DNA of 64,000 bases from Azophilus sp965221755 (GCA_965221755.1 OZ244921.1:3720001-3784000), one strand, 5' to 3'; numbered from the stretch's first letter, positions 1-8,787 are shown. The notes: generated by a model from the letters alone, not told the origin. Translations and numbers: made by a program.

Positions 1-238
1 AGCCCGTGTTGGTGAAAGCGATGGCGTAGCGCAGCTCATCCCCGGCCGCCACCAAGGCGGCGTCCGTCAGCCGGGCCTTCAGCTCCCCGCCCTCCTCCAT
101 CCAGCCATCCACGCGATGGACGGTCGTGGACAGGCGCACTTCGGCCAGCGACCGCTCGGCCATGCCCAAGCCGGCGACGGCCAAAAGCGCAAGGCTCAGT
201 TGACGGAACCAGCCAGCCTCGCCGGAGACAACCGGCAT
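1..238 (-). CDS. Secreted protein, 5' part only (runs off the left edge)
   Basis: An open frame starts with ATG at 238 on the minus strand and runs off the window without a stop. The ATG overlaps the stop of the upstream permease gene as TGATG, so the genes are probably translationally coupled. The readable part is 79 residues. It begins with a hydrophobic stretch (LSLALLAVAGLGMA) that looks like a signal peptide. Near residues 60-79 comes 'GDELRYAIAFTNTG', which resembles the start of DUF11-type extracellular beta-sandwich repeats. That family call is a guess from a short segment. It appears to be the third gene of the ybbA-ybbP operon. Confidence 0.6.
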   Translation of the reverse strand, partial: MPVVSGEAGWFRQLSLALLAVAGLGMAERSLAEVRLSTTVHRVDGWMEEGGELKARLTDAALVAAGDELRYAIAFTNTG

Positions 239-2730
239 CACTGCGTGCCCCGCAGCACCAGAATCGGCGGCGAGGACACCAAGCGGCGAGTGCCGACCAG
301 GCCCACGGCAAGGATCAGGCCGATGCCCGCCAAGGGGCCGAGCAGCCACAGCCAAGGATGCGCTTTGGCCGGCAGTTCAAAGATCTGCGATTGCAGCAGC
401 GCCACCGTGACTTCGGCGCCCACGACCGCCACCAAGCCGGAGAACGCCCCAAGCACCGCGAACTCCGCCGCCAGGCTGCCGCGGATCAGCGAACGGGCGC
501 CGCCCAGGGCGCGCACCAAGGCATGTTCCCGCAGGCGCGCGTCGCGGCTCGCCTGAATGCTGGCAATCAGCACCAGGCAGCCGGAGGCGACCACCAGCGC
601 CAGCACCAGCTCCACCGCTTGGGTGACGCGATCGACGATGCTGCGGACCTGCTCGACGACGGCGTCGATTTCGATGACGGTGACGGTCGGGAAGTCCGAC
701 AGCAGCCGATTCAGGAACCGCTTCTCCTCCCGCGGCAGAAAGAAGCTGGTCATGTAGGTGGCGGGCAGGTCCTTGAGCGCCGCCGGCGAGAGGATGAGGA
801 AGAAATTGGGCTGCATGCTCTCCCACTGCAGGCGGCGCAGGCTGGCGACCTGGGCCTGCACCGGCTGCCCCCCGACGTCGAAGCCCAAGCGGTCGCCGAC
901 GCCAAGGCCGAGCTGCCGTGCGTACTCATCCTCCAAGGACACCAGCGCCCGGTCATCGCCAGGGCGCCACCAATCCCCGGCGCTCAGCTCGTTGTCCCGC
1001 GGCAGCGCCTCGGTCCACGTCAGGTTGCGCTCCGAGGACAGCCGCGGGCCCGGCTCGTCGGCGGGCTGATGCCGATCCTGCCAGGCTTGGGCGTCCTCGC
1101 CGTTGACGGAAACCACCCGCCCCCGGAGCATTGGGTAGAGCGGCCCCTGCCGTTGCGTGTGGTCGTCGAGCAGGGCGCCCACTGGCTCCAGCTGGTCCGG
1201 CGTGACGTTCATCAGGAAGTGGTTGGGCACGTCGTCCGGCAACGCCGAGCGCCATTCGTCGATCAGCGCGGTGCGCAGCAGCAGCAGCACCAGCAGCAGC
1301 ATGATGGCGAGGCCGAAGATGAGTATCTGGGCGATGTTCTCCCGATGGCGGCGCTGCAGGCCGGACAGCGCCAAGCGCAGGACGCTGCCCGCCTGCATGC
1401 CGATGGCCCGGCCGCCGCGCAGCAGCAGCCAAGCCAAGGCGCCAAAGGCCGACAGCACCGCCAAGGCGCCCAGCAACGTCCACAGGGTCAGCATCAGGCT
1501 GCCGGTGTACCAAATCAGCAAGGTCAGGCCGCCCGCTGCGGCAGCGCCGTAGGTGAGCCACTCCGACGCCGGCGGCGCGCCTAGGTCGCGGCGGATGACC
1601 CGCATGGGAGATATGTTCTTGAGGTGCAGCAGCGGCGGCATGGCAAAGGCCAGGGCGCAAATCAGGCCGGTGGCCGCGCCGAGGACGAAGGGCCGAAAGC
1701 TGGGCGGCGGCAGCTCGACCGGAATCAGGGTGTCCAAGGCTTCAATGACCAGCAGGTGCAAGGCGCTCCCCGCCGCCAGTCCCAGCGTGACGCTGACCGC
1801 GCCGACCATGCCGAGAATGCCGAGGTAGCCAGTGAGAATGCGAGTCGGCCCGGCGCCGAGGGTCTTGAGGATGCCGACGTGGTCGTAGTGGCGGCGGGAG
1901 TAGCGGTGCGCCGACAGCGCCACGGCGACCCCGGCGAGCAGCACCGCCAGCAAGCCGCCAAGCAGCAGAAAGCGCTCCGCCCGGTCCAAGGCGGCGCCGA
2001 TGCGCGGACTGTTTTCGCGAATGCCGACCCAACGGAAGTCAGGCTCCACCGCCAACTCCTCGCGCAGCGACTCAAGCGCCGCATCCGGCCCCCGCAGCAG
2101 CAGCCGATAGCCGATGCGGCTGCCGGGTTGCACCACCTCCGTAGCCGGCACGTCAGCCAAGTTCATCAGCAGCCTGGGGCCCAAGGCGAGGAAGCTGCCG
2201 CCCGGGTCCGGCTCCTTGACCAGCACCCGGGTCACCTGGAGCGACGCCATGCCCACCTCCACCCGGTCGCCCAAGCGCACGTCCAAGGCGGGGAACAGCC
2301 GAGGGTCGAGCCAAACCTCGCCCGGCAGGGGCACGTCATCGACGGGGACGCCCCGCGCGAAGGGCGCCGTCCCGGCAATGAGCGTTCCGCGCAGCGGGTA
2401 GTCCTCGCTCACCGCCTTGACGGCAACCAGTTGGTTGCGCTCCTCGCCAGCGAAAACCATGGAGGCAAAGGACAGCACCTCGGCGGCATCGAGCCCGCGC
2501 CGCTCAGCCACCCGGCGAAACTCGTCCGGAATGGGGCGGGAGCCGCCGATGTAGCGATCGGCGGCCAGGAAGTTGGCGGACTCCAGCAGCAACGCCTGCT
2601 GCAGCCGATCAACGAACAGGCTGATGGCGGTGACGGTGCCGATGGCCACCAGCAAGGCCGCCAGCAGCAGGCCCAGCTCCCCGGAGCGCCAGTCGCGCCA
2701 AGCCATGCGCAGGGCCCATCGCAGCTTCAC
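238..2730 (-). CDS. ABC transporter permease, YbbP-like (FtsX superfamily)
   Basis: This 830-residue membrane protein has the double FtsX layout of the YbbP/MacB-like permeases. A single N-terminal membrane helix (about residues 20-45) precedes a long periplasmic region. A first FtsX block with 'GILKTLGAGPTRI' follows near residues 255-400. A second periplasmic part comes next, and a final FtsX block with 'HALVRALGGARSLI' closes the protein near residues 690-820. Its start overlaps the end of the ATPase gene by 4 bp (ATGA), and tesA lies divergently upstream. The same ybbP-ybbA/tesA neighbourhood is known from E. coli. The family is thought to act on envelope lipids or lipoproteins; the substrate is not evident here. 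Confidence 0.9.
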   Translation of the reverse strand: MKLRWALRMAWRDWRSGELGLLLAALLVAIGTVTAISLFVDRLQQALLLESANFLAADRYIGGSRPIPDEFRRVAERRGLDAAEVLSFASMVFAGEERNQLVAVKAVSEDYPLRGTLIAGTAPFARGVPVDDVPLPGEVWLDPRLFPALDVRLGDRVEVGMASLQVTRVLVKEPDPGGSFLALGPRLLMNLADVPATEVVQPGSRIGYRLLLRGPDAALESLREELAVEPDFRWVGIRENSPRIGAALDRAERFLLLGGLLAVLLAGVAVALSAHRYSRRHYDHVGILKTLGAGPTRILTGYLGILGMVGAVSVTLGLAAGSALHLLVIEALDTLIPVELPPPSFRPFVLGAATGLICALAFAMPPLLHLKNISPMRVIRRDLGAPPASEWLTYGAAAAGGLTLLIWYTGSLMLTLWTLLGALAVLSAFGALAWLLLRGGRAIGMQAGSVLRLALSGLQRRHRENIAQILIFGLAIMLLLVLLLLRTALIDEWRSALPDDVPNHFLMNVTPDQLEPVGALLDDHTQRQGPLYPMLRGRVVSVNGEDAQAWQDRHQPADEPGPRLSSERNLTWTEALPRDNELSAGDWWRPGDDRALVSLEDEYARQLGLGVGDRLGFDVGGQPVQAQVASLRRLQWESMQPNFFLILSPAALKDLPATYMTSFFLPREEKRFLNRLLSDFPTVTVIEIDAVVEQVRSIVDRVTQAVELVLALVVASGCLVLIASIQASRDARLREHALVRALGGARSLIRGSLAAEFAVLGAFSGLVAVVGAEVTVALLQSQIFELPAKAHPWLWLLGPLAGIGLILAVGLVGTRRLVSSPPILVLRGTQ

Positions 2731-3398
2731 GCTCGCAGCCTCCCGGCTTCCAACTCGATCATCCGGCCGCAGCGCTGCGCCAGCCGGTCGTCGTGGGTGA
2801 CCAGCACCAAGGTCGTGGCGAAGGTCTCGTTGAGGTCGAACAGCAGTTCAATGATGCGGGCGCCGGTGCGGGTGTCCAAGTTGCCGGTCGGCTCATCGGC
2901 GAACAGCACCGTCGGCCGGGAGGCGAAGGCGCGGGCGATGGCCACCCGCTGCCGCTCGCCGCCGGACAGTTGCCGGGGATAGTGCCCGGTTCTTTCGCCC
3001 AGGCCGACTTGGCGCAGCAGGTCCAAGGCCGACTCGGAGGCGTCGTCGTCGCCGCGCAGCTCAGCGGGCAGCATCACGTTCTCCAGCGCCGTCAGGCTGG
3101 CCAGCAATTGGAAGGTCTGAAACACAAAGCCGACGTGCTCGCCCCGCACCCGGGCGCGCTGCTCCTCGTCCATGGCCGTGATCTCGTTGCCCGCCAGGCA
3201 AACGGCGCCGGCGCTCGGCAGGTCGAGGCCGGCGAGAATGCCGAGCAGCGTGGTTTTCCCGGAACCCGAAGCGCCGACGATGGCCAGGCTTTCGGCGGCG
3301 TTGATTTCCAAGTCAATGCCATCCAAGATGATGAGCCGCCCTTCCGCGGTCGGAACGTTTTTCCCTATGCCGGATGCTCGAATAACGCAACGCTCCAT
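2727..3398 (-). CDS. ABC transporter ATP-binding protein, YbbA-like
   Basis: This is a 223-residue LolD/MacB-type ATPase. It has Walker A 'GASGSGKTTLL' near residue 43, Q-loop region 'GFVFQTFQLL', signature 'LSGGERQRVAIARA' and Walker B 'VLFADEPTGNLD', followed by the H-loop 'VTHDDRLA'. The set is complete, so it should be active. It is the first gene of an operon with the FtsX-type permease downstream (4-bp overlap), and the two should form one mechanotransmission-type ABC complex at the inner membrane. Its ATG (3398-3396) abuts the divergent esterase gene. Confidence 0.92.
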   Translation of the reverse strand: MERCVIRASGIGKNVPTAEGRLIILDGIDLEINAAESLAIVGASGSGKTTLLGILAGLDLPSAGAVCLAGNEITAMDEEQRARVRGEHVGFVFQTFQLLASLTALENVMLPAELRGDDDASESALDLLRQVGLGERTGHYPRQLSGGERQRVAIARAFASRPTVLFADEPTGNLDTRTGARIIELLFDLNETFATTLVLVTHDDRLAQRCGRMIELEAGRLRA

Positions 3399-3420
3399 GA
3401 GGTGTCTGCCGTCCCGCTGG

Positions 3421-4071
3421 ATGAGGGTCGGGCGGCCGTTGCCGCTGGCGCCCCTGTTGATGGCCGTTGCGGCGCTGGCGACGAATGCCGTTCAAGCCGC
3501 AACGATATTGGTGTTCGGCGACAGTATCAGCGCGGCTCATGGGATTCAACGGGAACAGGGTTGGGTGGCCTTGCTGGAACGCCGCCTGGCGAGCCTGGGG
3601 CCGCAGTTCCGGGTGGTGAACGCCAGCATGAGCGGCGAAACCACCGGCGGCGGCTTGGTCAGGCTGCCCAAGGCGCTTGCAAGCCACGACCCGGAACTGC
3701 TCATCCTGGAGCTCGGCGGCAACGATGGCCTGCGCGGCTATCCGGTGGCCAACATTCAACGCAATCTGGCGCGGATGATCGAAGTCGCCGACCCACGGCG
3801 CCGGGACGTGCTGCTGGTGCCCATGCGGATTCCGCCCAACTACGGCCGCCGCTACGCCCAAGCGTTTCGCGACCTGTTCACCGACCTTTCCGAGCGCTAC
3901 GAGGTGCCGCTGGCGAACGGCTTCATCGAGGCGGTGGCCCTTGATCCCGAACTGATGCAGGACGACGGCATTCATCCCAACGCAGCCGGCCAGCCCCTGC
4001 TGCTCGACGCGCTTTGGCCCAACATCAAGCGGCTGCTGGGGCGCATCGAATCAAGCGCCGCAAGCGGTTAG
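3421..4071 (+). CDS. tesA: TesA-like SGNH esterase/lysophospholipase, exported
   Basis: This is a 216-residue GDSL/SGNH hydrolase. Block I 'FGDSIS' carries the nucleophile (Ser35 from this start), block III is 'LGGNDGLRGY', and block V 'DDGIHPN' carries the Asp-His pair. The N-terminus MRVGRPLPLAPLL... ending VQA/ATI is a typical signal peptide, so the enzyme should be periplasmic. E. coli TesA has the same plan and is also divergent from ybbA. A start at 3397 is possible and would overlap the ybbA start codon. I prefer 3421 because it gives a standard signal peptide; neither start has a clear ribosome-binding site. Confidence 0.92.
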   Translation: MRVGRPLPLAPLLMAVAALATNAVQAATILVFGDSISAAHGIQREQGWVALLERRLASLGPQFRVVNASMSGETTGGGLVRLPKALASHDPELLILELGGNDGLRGYPVANIQRNLARMIEVADPRRRDVLLVPMRIPPNYGRRYAQAFRDLFTDLSERYEVPLANGFIEAVALDPELMQDDGIHPNAAGQPLLLDALWPNIKRLLGRIESSAASG

Positions 4072-4125
4072 GGCCAATCGCCCGATGCGTGCGCCCCAAC
4101 CTCCAAGACGATCCTCGACCGCGCC

Positions 4126-5031
4126 TCAACCGCCGATGTGCCTGTCGCCGCGGGCCTCGGCCAAGGCCACCTGCCTATGCCGCTCCGCCAAGCCGGCCCG
4201 CTGCGCGTCGGTGATCCGCCCGCGGCAGCGGGGGCAGGAAACGCCTTCCCGATAATGCGGTGAGTTCAGGTCCTGGGGCGTCAGTGGACAGCGGCAGGCG
4301 AAGCATTGCCGATGCCGGCCCTGACGCAACCGGGCGTCAACGGCAACGCGCTGGTCGAAGACGAAGCAGTCGCCGCGCCAGCGGCTTTCCCGTGCCGGCA
4401 CGCTCGCCAAGTAGTTGAGGATGCCGCCTTCGAGCTGATGCACCGTTTCGAAGCCGAGCGCCAGCAGGTAGGCGGACGCCTTCTCGCAGCGGATGCCGCC
4501 GGTGCAGCAGAGCGCGACCTCTCGGTGCGCATCCGGGTCCAATGCCTCCTCAACGAAGGCGGGGAAGTCCCGGAAGCGCCGGGTGTTCGGGTCCAAGCTG
4601 CCGGGAAAGCCGCCGATGGCGGTCTCGTAAGCGTTGCGCACATCGACCGCCAGGACGTCCGGACGATCGAGCAGCGCATTCCAATCCGCCGCCGCCACCC
4701 GCTGCCCGGTGGCCTTGAGCGGGTCGGCCTCCGGTCGGCCGAGGCTGACGATCTCCGGCTTGATGCGCACCTTGAGCCGGTGAAAGACCGGGTTGCCCGG
4801 CGCTGCCGTGGAAAGCCTGACGGGCATTCCCGAAAACCGCGGATCCTCGCCAAGCGCTGCCATGAAGGCGTCAAGCGCTTCCCTAGCGCCGCAAAGCCCG
4901 CCATTGACGCCTTCCTCGGCTAGGAGAACGGTGCCCCTAAGGCCGAGGCCCTCAGCGAGGCTCTCAAGGCGGCTGCGCAACGCTTGCAGGCCGTCAAGGC
5001 GCACAAAGCGGTAGAAGGCGGCGACAATCAT
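4126..5031 (-). CDS. trhO: tRNA uridine 5-hydroxylation protein TrhO (rhodanese-like, UPF0176)
   Basis: This 301-residue protein matches the YceA/TrhO family, which makes 5-hydroxyuridine at the wobble position of certain tRNAs with oxygen. The N-terminal third is an acylphosphatase-like region ('LAEEGVNGGLCG'). The middle is a rhodanese domain with the active-site loop 'CCTGGIRCEK'. The C-terminal part has paired cysteines (CFAC, CPRC) suggestive of a metal-binding tail. The start is set at the ATG at 5031, where the protein begins 'MIVAAFYRFV' as in the family. That ATG overlaps the stop of bolA by 4 bp, so the two genes are coupled. Confidence 0.9.
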   Translation of the reverse strand: MIVAAFYRFVRLDGLQALRSRLESLAEGLGLRGTVLLAEEGVNGGLCGAREALDAFMAALGEDPRFSGMPVRLSTAAPGNPVFHRLKVRIKPEIVSLGRPEADPLKATGQRVAAADWNALLDRPDVLAVDVRNAYETAIGGFPGSLDPNTRRFRDFPAFVEEALDPDAHREVALCCTGGIRCEKASAYLLALGFETVHQLEGGILNYLASVPARESRWRGDCFVFDQRVAVDARLRQGRHRQCFACRCPLTPQDLNSPHYREGVSCPRCRGRITDAQRAGLAERHRQVALAEARGDRHIGG

Positions 5032-5360
5032 CCCGGATCGTCCGGCTCGCGCCGCTTGCCGCCCAGGCACGGCGGCGACAACGGCGCGGCGCCAAATCGC
5101 CCGCTCCATTCATCGGGGGTGTAGGCGTGGATCGCCAAGGCGTGGACGTCGTTGGCCAGCTCCTCCCGCAGCAGCGCGTTGATGCGCCGATGCCGGGCCA
5201 GCAAGCGCTCGCCGCCGAAAGCTGCGGACACCAGCACCACCTTGAAATGGGACTCCGAGCCAGCGGGCACGTTGTGGCCGCCGCTCTCATTGACCACCTC
5301 AAGATGGGCCAAGTCGAGGCCCGACGCCAACTTGCTTTCAATCCTCTCGGCCACGGACAT
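5028..5360 (-). CDS. bolA: BolA family protein
   Basis: This 110-residue protein has the BolA fold signature. Segments 'LEVVNESGGHNV' and 'SHFKVVLVSAAFGGERLLARHRRINALLREEL' are followed by the family's C-terminal strand 'VHALAIHAYTPDEW' and the usual histidine pattern. BolA proteins partner with monothiol glutaredoxins and also act as regulators of envelope and stress genes. The start at 5360 (MSVAERIE) fits the family better than an ATG five codons upstream. It overlaps trhO and sits beside divergent yaaA across a repeat-filled gap. The tail after residue 90 is longer than usual. Confidence 0.9.
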   Translation of the reverse strand: MSVAERIESKLASGLDLAHLEVVNESGGHNVPAGSESHFKVVLVSAAFGGERLLARHRRINALLREELANDVHALAIHAYTPDEWSGRFGAAPLSPPCLGGKRREPDDPG

Positions 5361-5376
5361 CCCTGATGCTCCCATA

Positions 5377-5474
5377 CCTGTTCGGGTTCAGAAACCCATC
5401 GGAATACGACCTACGCGACGAACGCGGAGTTTCGCGGTAAGCGAAACTCCAACGCGCCCGCTTTGCGGGCGCGC
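5377..5474 (+). repeat. Modular hairpin repeat, copy 1
   Basis: A core ('TTCGGGTTCAGAAACCCATC' onward) leads into hairpin 1, GGAGTTTCGC (5426-5435) paired with GCGAAACTCC (5441-5450). Hairpin 2 follows, CGCGCCCGC (5453-5461) paired with GCGGGCGCG (5465-5473). It is the first of a tandem pair between the divergent genes bolA and yaaA. Confidence 0.9.
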
Positions 5475-5570
5475 ATTGTGCGGGTTCAGAAACATACCGG
5501 AATCCGATCTAAGCGACGAGCGCGGAGTTTCGCGCTAGCGAAACTCCATCCGCGACCGTCAGGTCGCGCC
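5475..5570 (+). repeat. Modular hairpin repeat, copy 2
   Basis: The core begins TGTGCGGGTTCAG at 5477. Hairpin 1 is GGAGTTTCGC (5524-5533) with GCGAAACTCC (5538-5547). Hairpin 2 differs from copy 1: CGCGACC (5551-5557) with GGTCGCG (5562-5568). A -10-like TAGAAT (5594-5599) lies 26 bp beyond, ahead of yaaA. Confidence 0.9.
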
Positions 5571-5718
5571 TGCGGTTCGGCGCCATTATCCGCTAGAATC
5601 GACCCCGAACGCCAAGTTACAACGAGGCGATGGCCAAGGCCATCGGGCCAATGGCCGCGGGGCGCGCAGCTGATGCCGTTGCGGTCGCCTGCCGCGATCA
5701 AAACCAGGAAGGAGTGCC

Positions 5719-6495
5719 ATGCTCGCGATCATCTCACCCGCCAAATCGCTCGACTTCGACGGCCGGGCGCCCACTGGCAAATCCTCGGTGCCGTCATTTC
5801 TGGACGACTCCGCCGAACTGGTGCGCGAACTGCGCGAATTGGCGCCCGGGAATCTATCGGACCTCATGGGCATCAGCACAAGCCTCGCCCAGCTCAACTG
5901 CGACCGCTACGCCGCTTGGGGCAAGCCCTTCAACCGGCGCACCGCCAAGCAGGCCATGTTCGCCTTCAACGGCGATGTTTACGTGGGCTTGAAGTCCGCC
6001 GAATTCAGCGAACGGGACCTCACTTGGGCGCAAAGGCACCTGCGCATCCTGTCCGGCCTGCACGGCATCCTCAAGCCCCTTGACCTCATCCAGCCGCACC
6101 GCTTGGAAATGGGCACCCGGCTGCCCAACCGGCGCGGCAGCGACCTCTACGAATTCTGGCGCGGCAAGGTGACGGCGGCGCTGAACGAAGCCATCGACGC
6201 CCAGCGCCAGCCGATTCTGCTCAACCTCGCCTCCAACGAGTACTTCAAGGCCGTGGACGCCGACCGGCTTGACGCGCGGATCATCACGCCCACCTTCAAG
6301 GACTTGAGGAACGGACGCTACAAGCTCATTTCCTTCTTCGCCAAGAAGGCTCGGGGGCTGATGGCCGCCTACCTGATCAAGAACCGGGTCTCAACGCTGA
6401 AGGCGCTCAAGGCGTTCGACTGGCAGGGCTACCGGTTCTCGGCGGCCGAATCCTCCCCGAACGACTGGGTGTTCCTGCGCGACCAGCCGGCCTGA
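5719..6495 (+). CDS. yaaA: Peroxide stress protein YaaA (DUF328)
   Basis: This is a 258-residue member of the YaaA/DUF328 family. It begins 'MLAIISPAKSLDF', and near residues 105-155 has 'LHGILKPLDLIQPHRLEMG' followed by 'LNLASNEYFKAV', all diagnostic blocks. The E. coli protein limits iron-driven DNA damage under peroxide stress. Length equals the E. coli protein. The start has a good ribosome-binding site (AAGGAG, 5710-5715). It is divergent from bolA and stands alone, with two tandem hairpin repeats and a candidate -10 box (5594-5599) upstream. Confidence 0.95.
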   Translation: MLAIISPAKSLDFDGRAPTGKSSVPSFLDDSAELVRELRELAPGNLSDLMGISTSLAQLNCDRYAAWGKPFNRRTAKQAMFAFNGDVYVGLKSAEFSERDLTWAQRHLRILSGLHGILKPLDLIQPHRLEMGTRLPNRRGSDLYEFWRGKVTAALNEAIDAQRQPILLNLASNEYFKAVDADRLDARIITPTFKDLRNGRYKLISFFAKKARGLMAAYLIKNRVSTLKALKAFDWQGYRFSAAESSPNDWVFLRDQPA

Positions 6496-6544
6496 ACGCG
6501 CACGGTTGGGTTAACATGAACGCCCATTCACAAGCGCCGCCGTC

Positions 6545-6847
6545 ATGTCCCAACTGGAAACTGAAATCGAAGCCGCCGTCTTTCGGCGCCTGCTCCAGCA
6601 CTTCGACGAACGCAAGGACGTCCAGAACATCGACCTGATGAACCTGGCCGGCTTCTGCCGCAACTGCCTGTCGAAATGGTACCGGGCCGAAGCCGGGGAG
6701 CGGGGCCGGGAGATGGACTTGGAGGCCGCGCGGCGGCTGGTGTACGGCATGCCCTACAGCGAGTGGAAGGCCAAGCACCAGCCGCAGGCGTCGGCCGAGC
6801 AACTCGCCCGGTTTCAGGCCCAAGAGGCCAAAAGCGAAAAACCGTAG
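6545..6847 (+). CDS. DUF1244 domain protein
   Basis: This 100-residue soluble protein has the DUF1244 signature. It reads 'FRRLLQHFDERKDVQNIDLMNLAGFCRNCLSKWYR', then 'RLVYGMPYSEWKAKHQ'. The family is common in proteobacteria and structurally compact; its biochemical role is unknown. The conserved cysteine pair in 'GFCRNCL' could bind a metal, which is speculation. It sits 49 bp after yaaA and 14 bp before the signal peptidase gene, so it is probably cotranscribed with at least the latter. Confidence 0.88.
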   Translation: MSQLETEIEAAVFRRLLQHFDERKDVQNIDLMNLAGFCRNCLSKWYRAEAGERGREMDLEAARRLVYGMPYSEWKAKHQPQASAEQLARFQAQEAKSEKP

Positions 6848-6861
6848 CCGAACCGGCGCAC

Positions 6862-7560
6862 ATGGCCGGATGGCGCAGCCGAATCACCCTTGCGCTGTGG
6901 CAATGGCGCGGCGTTTGGCTGCTCATCGCCGTCATGCTGGCGTTCCGCTCCGCCATCGCCGACTGGAACCGGGTGTCTTCCAGTTCCATGACTCCCTCGA
7001 TCCTGGCCGGCGACCGCATCATTGTGGACAAGCTGGCCTATGGCCTGCGCATCCCCTTCACGCAGCGGCGGCTCGCGCGCTGGGCGCAGCCGGCGCGAGG
7101 CGACGTGGTCACCTTCGTCTCGCCCCTTGACGGACGGCTGCTGGTCAAGCGCGTCATCGGCCTGCCGGGAGATGGAGTCGCCCTGCGGAACAACGTGCTG
7201 AGCATCAACGGCAGGATGGCCGCCTACCGGACGCTGACCGCGGCCGAAGCCGGCATTGAAGGCGACCGTCCGCATCCTCCCCAACGGTACTTCCGGGAAT
7301 CCATTCTCGGGGCCAGCCATCTGATCGCGCTGCATCCCCAAGGACGCTCAAACAGCGGCCGGAACCTGCCGCCCTCGGCGGTGCCCAAGGGACACTATCT
7401 CCTGCTCGGCGACAATCGCGACAACTCCGAAGACTCCCGCGCCATCGGCTTCGTGGACGCCAAGCGAATTCTCGGACGCGCCACCGCAGTGGCCTTCTCG
7501 CTGGATTCCAACAAGTGCTTCAGGCCGCGTCCGCAGCGCTTCATGGCGCAGCTTGATTGA
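6862..7560 (+). CDS. lepB: Signal peptidase I
   Basis: This is a 232-residue S26A signal peptidase. One membrane helix (about residues 12-33) is followed by box B 'SSSSMTPSIL', with the catalytic serine before the Met. 'DGRLLVKRVIGLPGD' carries the general-base lysine, and 'YLLLGDNRDNSEDSRAIGFV' is box E. It should cleave signal peptides on the periplasmic face. It is shorter than E. coli LepB (324 residues) and has one N-terminal anchor, as in many non-enteric enzymes. The ATG at 6862 is chosen because upstream in-frame sequence overlaps the DUF1244 gene. It could be an accessory rather than the main enzyme. Confidence 0.9.
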   Translation: MAGWRSRITLALWQWRGVWLLIAVMLAFRSAIADWNRVSSSSMTPSILAGDRIIVDKLAYGLRIPFTQRRLARWAQPARGDVVTFVSPLDGRLLVKRVIGLPGDGVALRNNVLSINGRMAAYRTLTAAEAGIEGDRPHPPQRYFRESILGASHLIALHPQGRSNSGRNLPPSAVPKGHYLLLGDNRDNSEDSRAIGFVDAKRILGRATAVAFSLDSNKCFRPRPQRFMAQLD

Positions 7561-7647
7561 TGCGCCTCAGGCAGCGGCCTGGCCTCCGGACTGCGGCGCG
7601 TTGGAGGCTGGTGCGCCGAACCGATAAATAGCGGCTTGCTTGGCTCC

Positions 7648-8049
7648 TCAACGCCGCTTCGCACCGCCGCCCTGATTGCCGCGGCGGCTCCGCAGCCAGC
7701 GCAGTCCGAAGAGCAGCGAACCGCCGGTCAGCGCCAAGGCCGAGAAAACGCCGACGAAGGCGAAGCTGGCCGCCAGTGCGTTGAGCAGGTCCTGCGTCCG
7801 AACCCCGTAGGCATCCGCCAGCCATGCGATGGCAAGCGCCACGGCCACCGTGCCCAGCAGGACGGCGCGCGCCAGCCGCGCATGGCTGCGCGCCCGGCGC
7901 CGGGCCGGGGCGCGTTGCAGGCGTTCCCGGATGGCTTCGGCTCTCCTGAGCTTGTCGCTGGATTCCAACTCAGGCCACCGAACCCAGCGAGGCGACGCCC
8001 TGGGGCAGGCCTGATCGGCGAGGCAGGGGGCGCCGGGCGCAACAGTCAC
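7648..8049 (-). CDS. Small membrane protein, two predicted helices, unknown function
   Basis: I do not recognise this family. The frame encodes up to 133 residues. It has a charged N-terminal part (KLRRAEAIRERLQRAPARRRARSHAR), two hydrophobic helices (AVLLGTVAVALAIAWLA and ASFAFVGVFSALALTGGSLLFG) and a short basic tail. That layout is coherent for an inner-membrane protein, which favours a real gene. The start is uncertain: a TTG at 7968 would remove a proline-rich leader without membrane features. It lies downstream of, and parallel to, the FKBP gene and converges on lepB. Confidence 0.5.
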   Translation of the reverse strand: MTVAPGAPCLADQACPRASPRWVRWPELESSDKLRRAEAIRERLQRAPARRRARSHARLARAVLLGTVAVALAIAWLADAYGVRTQDLLNALAASFAFVGVFSALALTGGSLLFGLRWLRSRRGNQGGGAKRR

Positions 8050-8082
8050 TCATTGGACGGCCTCGTCCCGCAATCACGGCAT

Positions 8083-8787
8083 TCAGTCGTCGATGCTGAT
8101 CAGCTCGACGTCAAAGATCAGGGTGGCGCGGGGGCCGATCAGCTGGCCGGCGCCCCGCTCCCCGTAAGCGAGCTCCGACGGGATGAACAGCCGCCATTTG
8201 GCGCCCGGCGACATGAGCTGCAGCGCCTCGGTCCAGCCGGCGATGACCTGGTCGAGACGGAAGCTGGCGGGGCTGCCCCGGGCCACGGAGCTGTCGAAGA
8301 CGGTGTCGTCGATCAAACGGCCTTCGTAGTGGGTGGTGACCCGGCTGTCCGCGCTTGGAGTGGGGCCCTCGGCGGTCACGAGCACTTCGTACTGCAAGCC
8401 GGACGGCAGAACCTCGACGCCGGCGCGCTCGGCGTTGCGCGCCAGAAACTCAACTCCCGCCGCACCGGCGGCAGCGCGCCGTTCGGCGAGGATGGCTTCA
8501 AGCGCGGCCTGGCCTTGGGCTGGCGCCACTCGGGGCGGCGCCCCGGCGAAGCCGTCCGCCAAGCCCGCCGCCAGCGCCTCACCGTCAATGCCCGGCCCAA
8601 ACTCCCCGCGCAGCCGCTCCCCCTGACGATGGCCGACCAGATAGCCCGCCTCGGCGGCCTGTCCCGCAAGGTTGACGGACTCGCTTGCGACCGACCCGCC
8701 GCCATCCCGCTGCGAACACGCCGCCATCAGCGTGACGGCAAACAGCATTGCGGCCCGGCGGCCGCAGGGACATTGGTTACCCATCAT
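8083..8787 (-). CDS. FKBP-type peptidyl-prolyl isomerase, lipoprotein (Mip/FkpA-like)
   Basis: This 234-residue protein starts with a lipoprotein signal (LFAVTLMAAC lipobox, Cys near residue 24). A helical N-terminal dimerisation region (about residues 35-120) precedes the FKBP domain near 135-230. The FKBP blocks are 'VTTHYEGRLIDDTVFDSS', 'QVIAGWTEALQLMSPGAKW' and 'IPSELAYGERGAG'. This is the Mip/FkpA arrangement of periplasmic or outer-membrane folding helpers. The start at 8787 is chosen because AAGGGA lies 6 bases upstream. It is divergent from prc, another periplasmic quality-control gene. Confidence 0.9.
   Translation of the reverse strand: MMGNQCPCGRRAAMLFAVTLMAACSQRDGGGSVASESVNLAGQAAEAGYLVGHRQGERLRGEFGPGIDGEALAAGLADGFAGAPPRVAPAQGQAALEAILAERRAAAGAAGVEFLARNAERAGVEVLPSGLQYEVLVTAEGPTPSADSRVTTHYEGRLIDDTVFDSSVARGSPASFRLDQVIAGWTEALQLMSPGAKWRLFIPSELAYGERGAGQLIGPRATLIFDVELISIDD

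Noticed and set aside
5551..5568. Repeat hairpin 2 as a rho-independent terminator
   Set aside because: No T-run follows any copy, and the hairpins lie upstream of genes in divergent gaps where no transcript should end.
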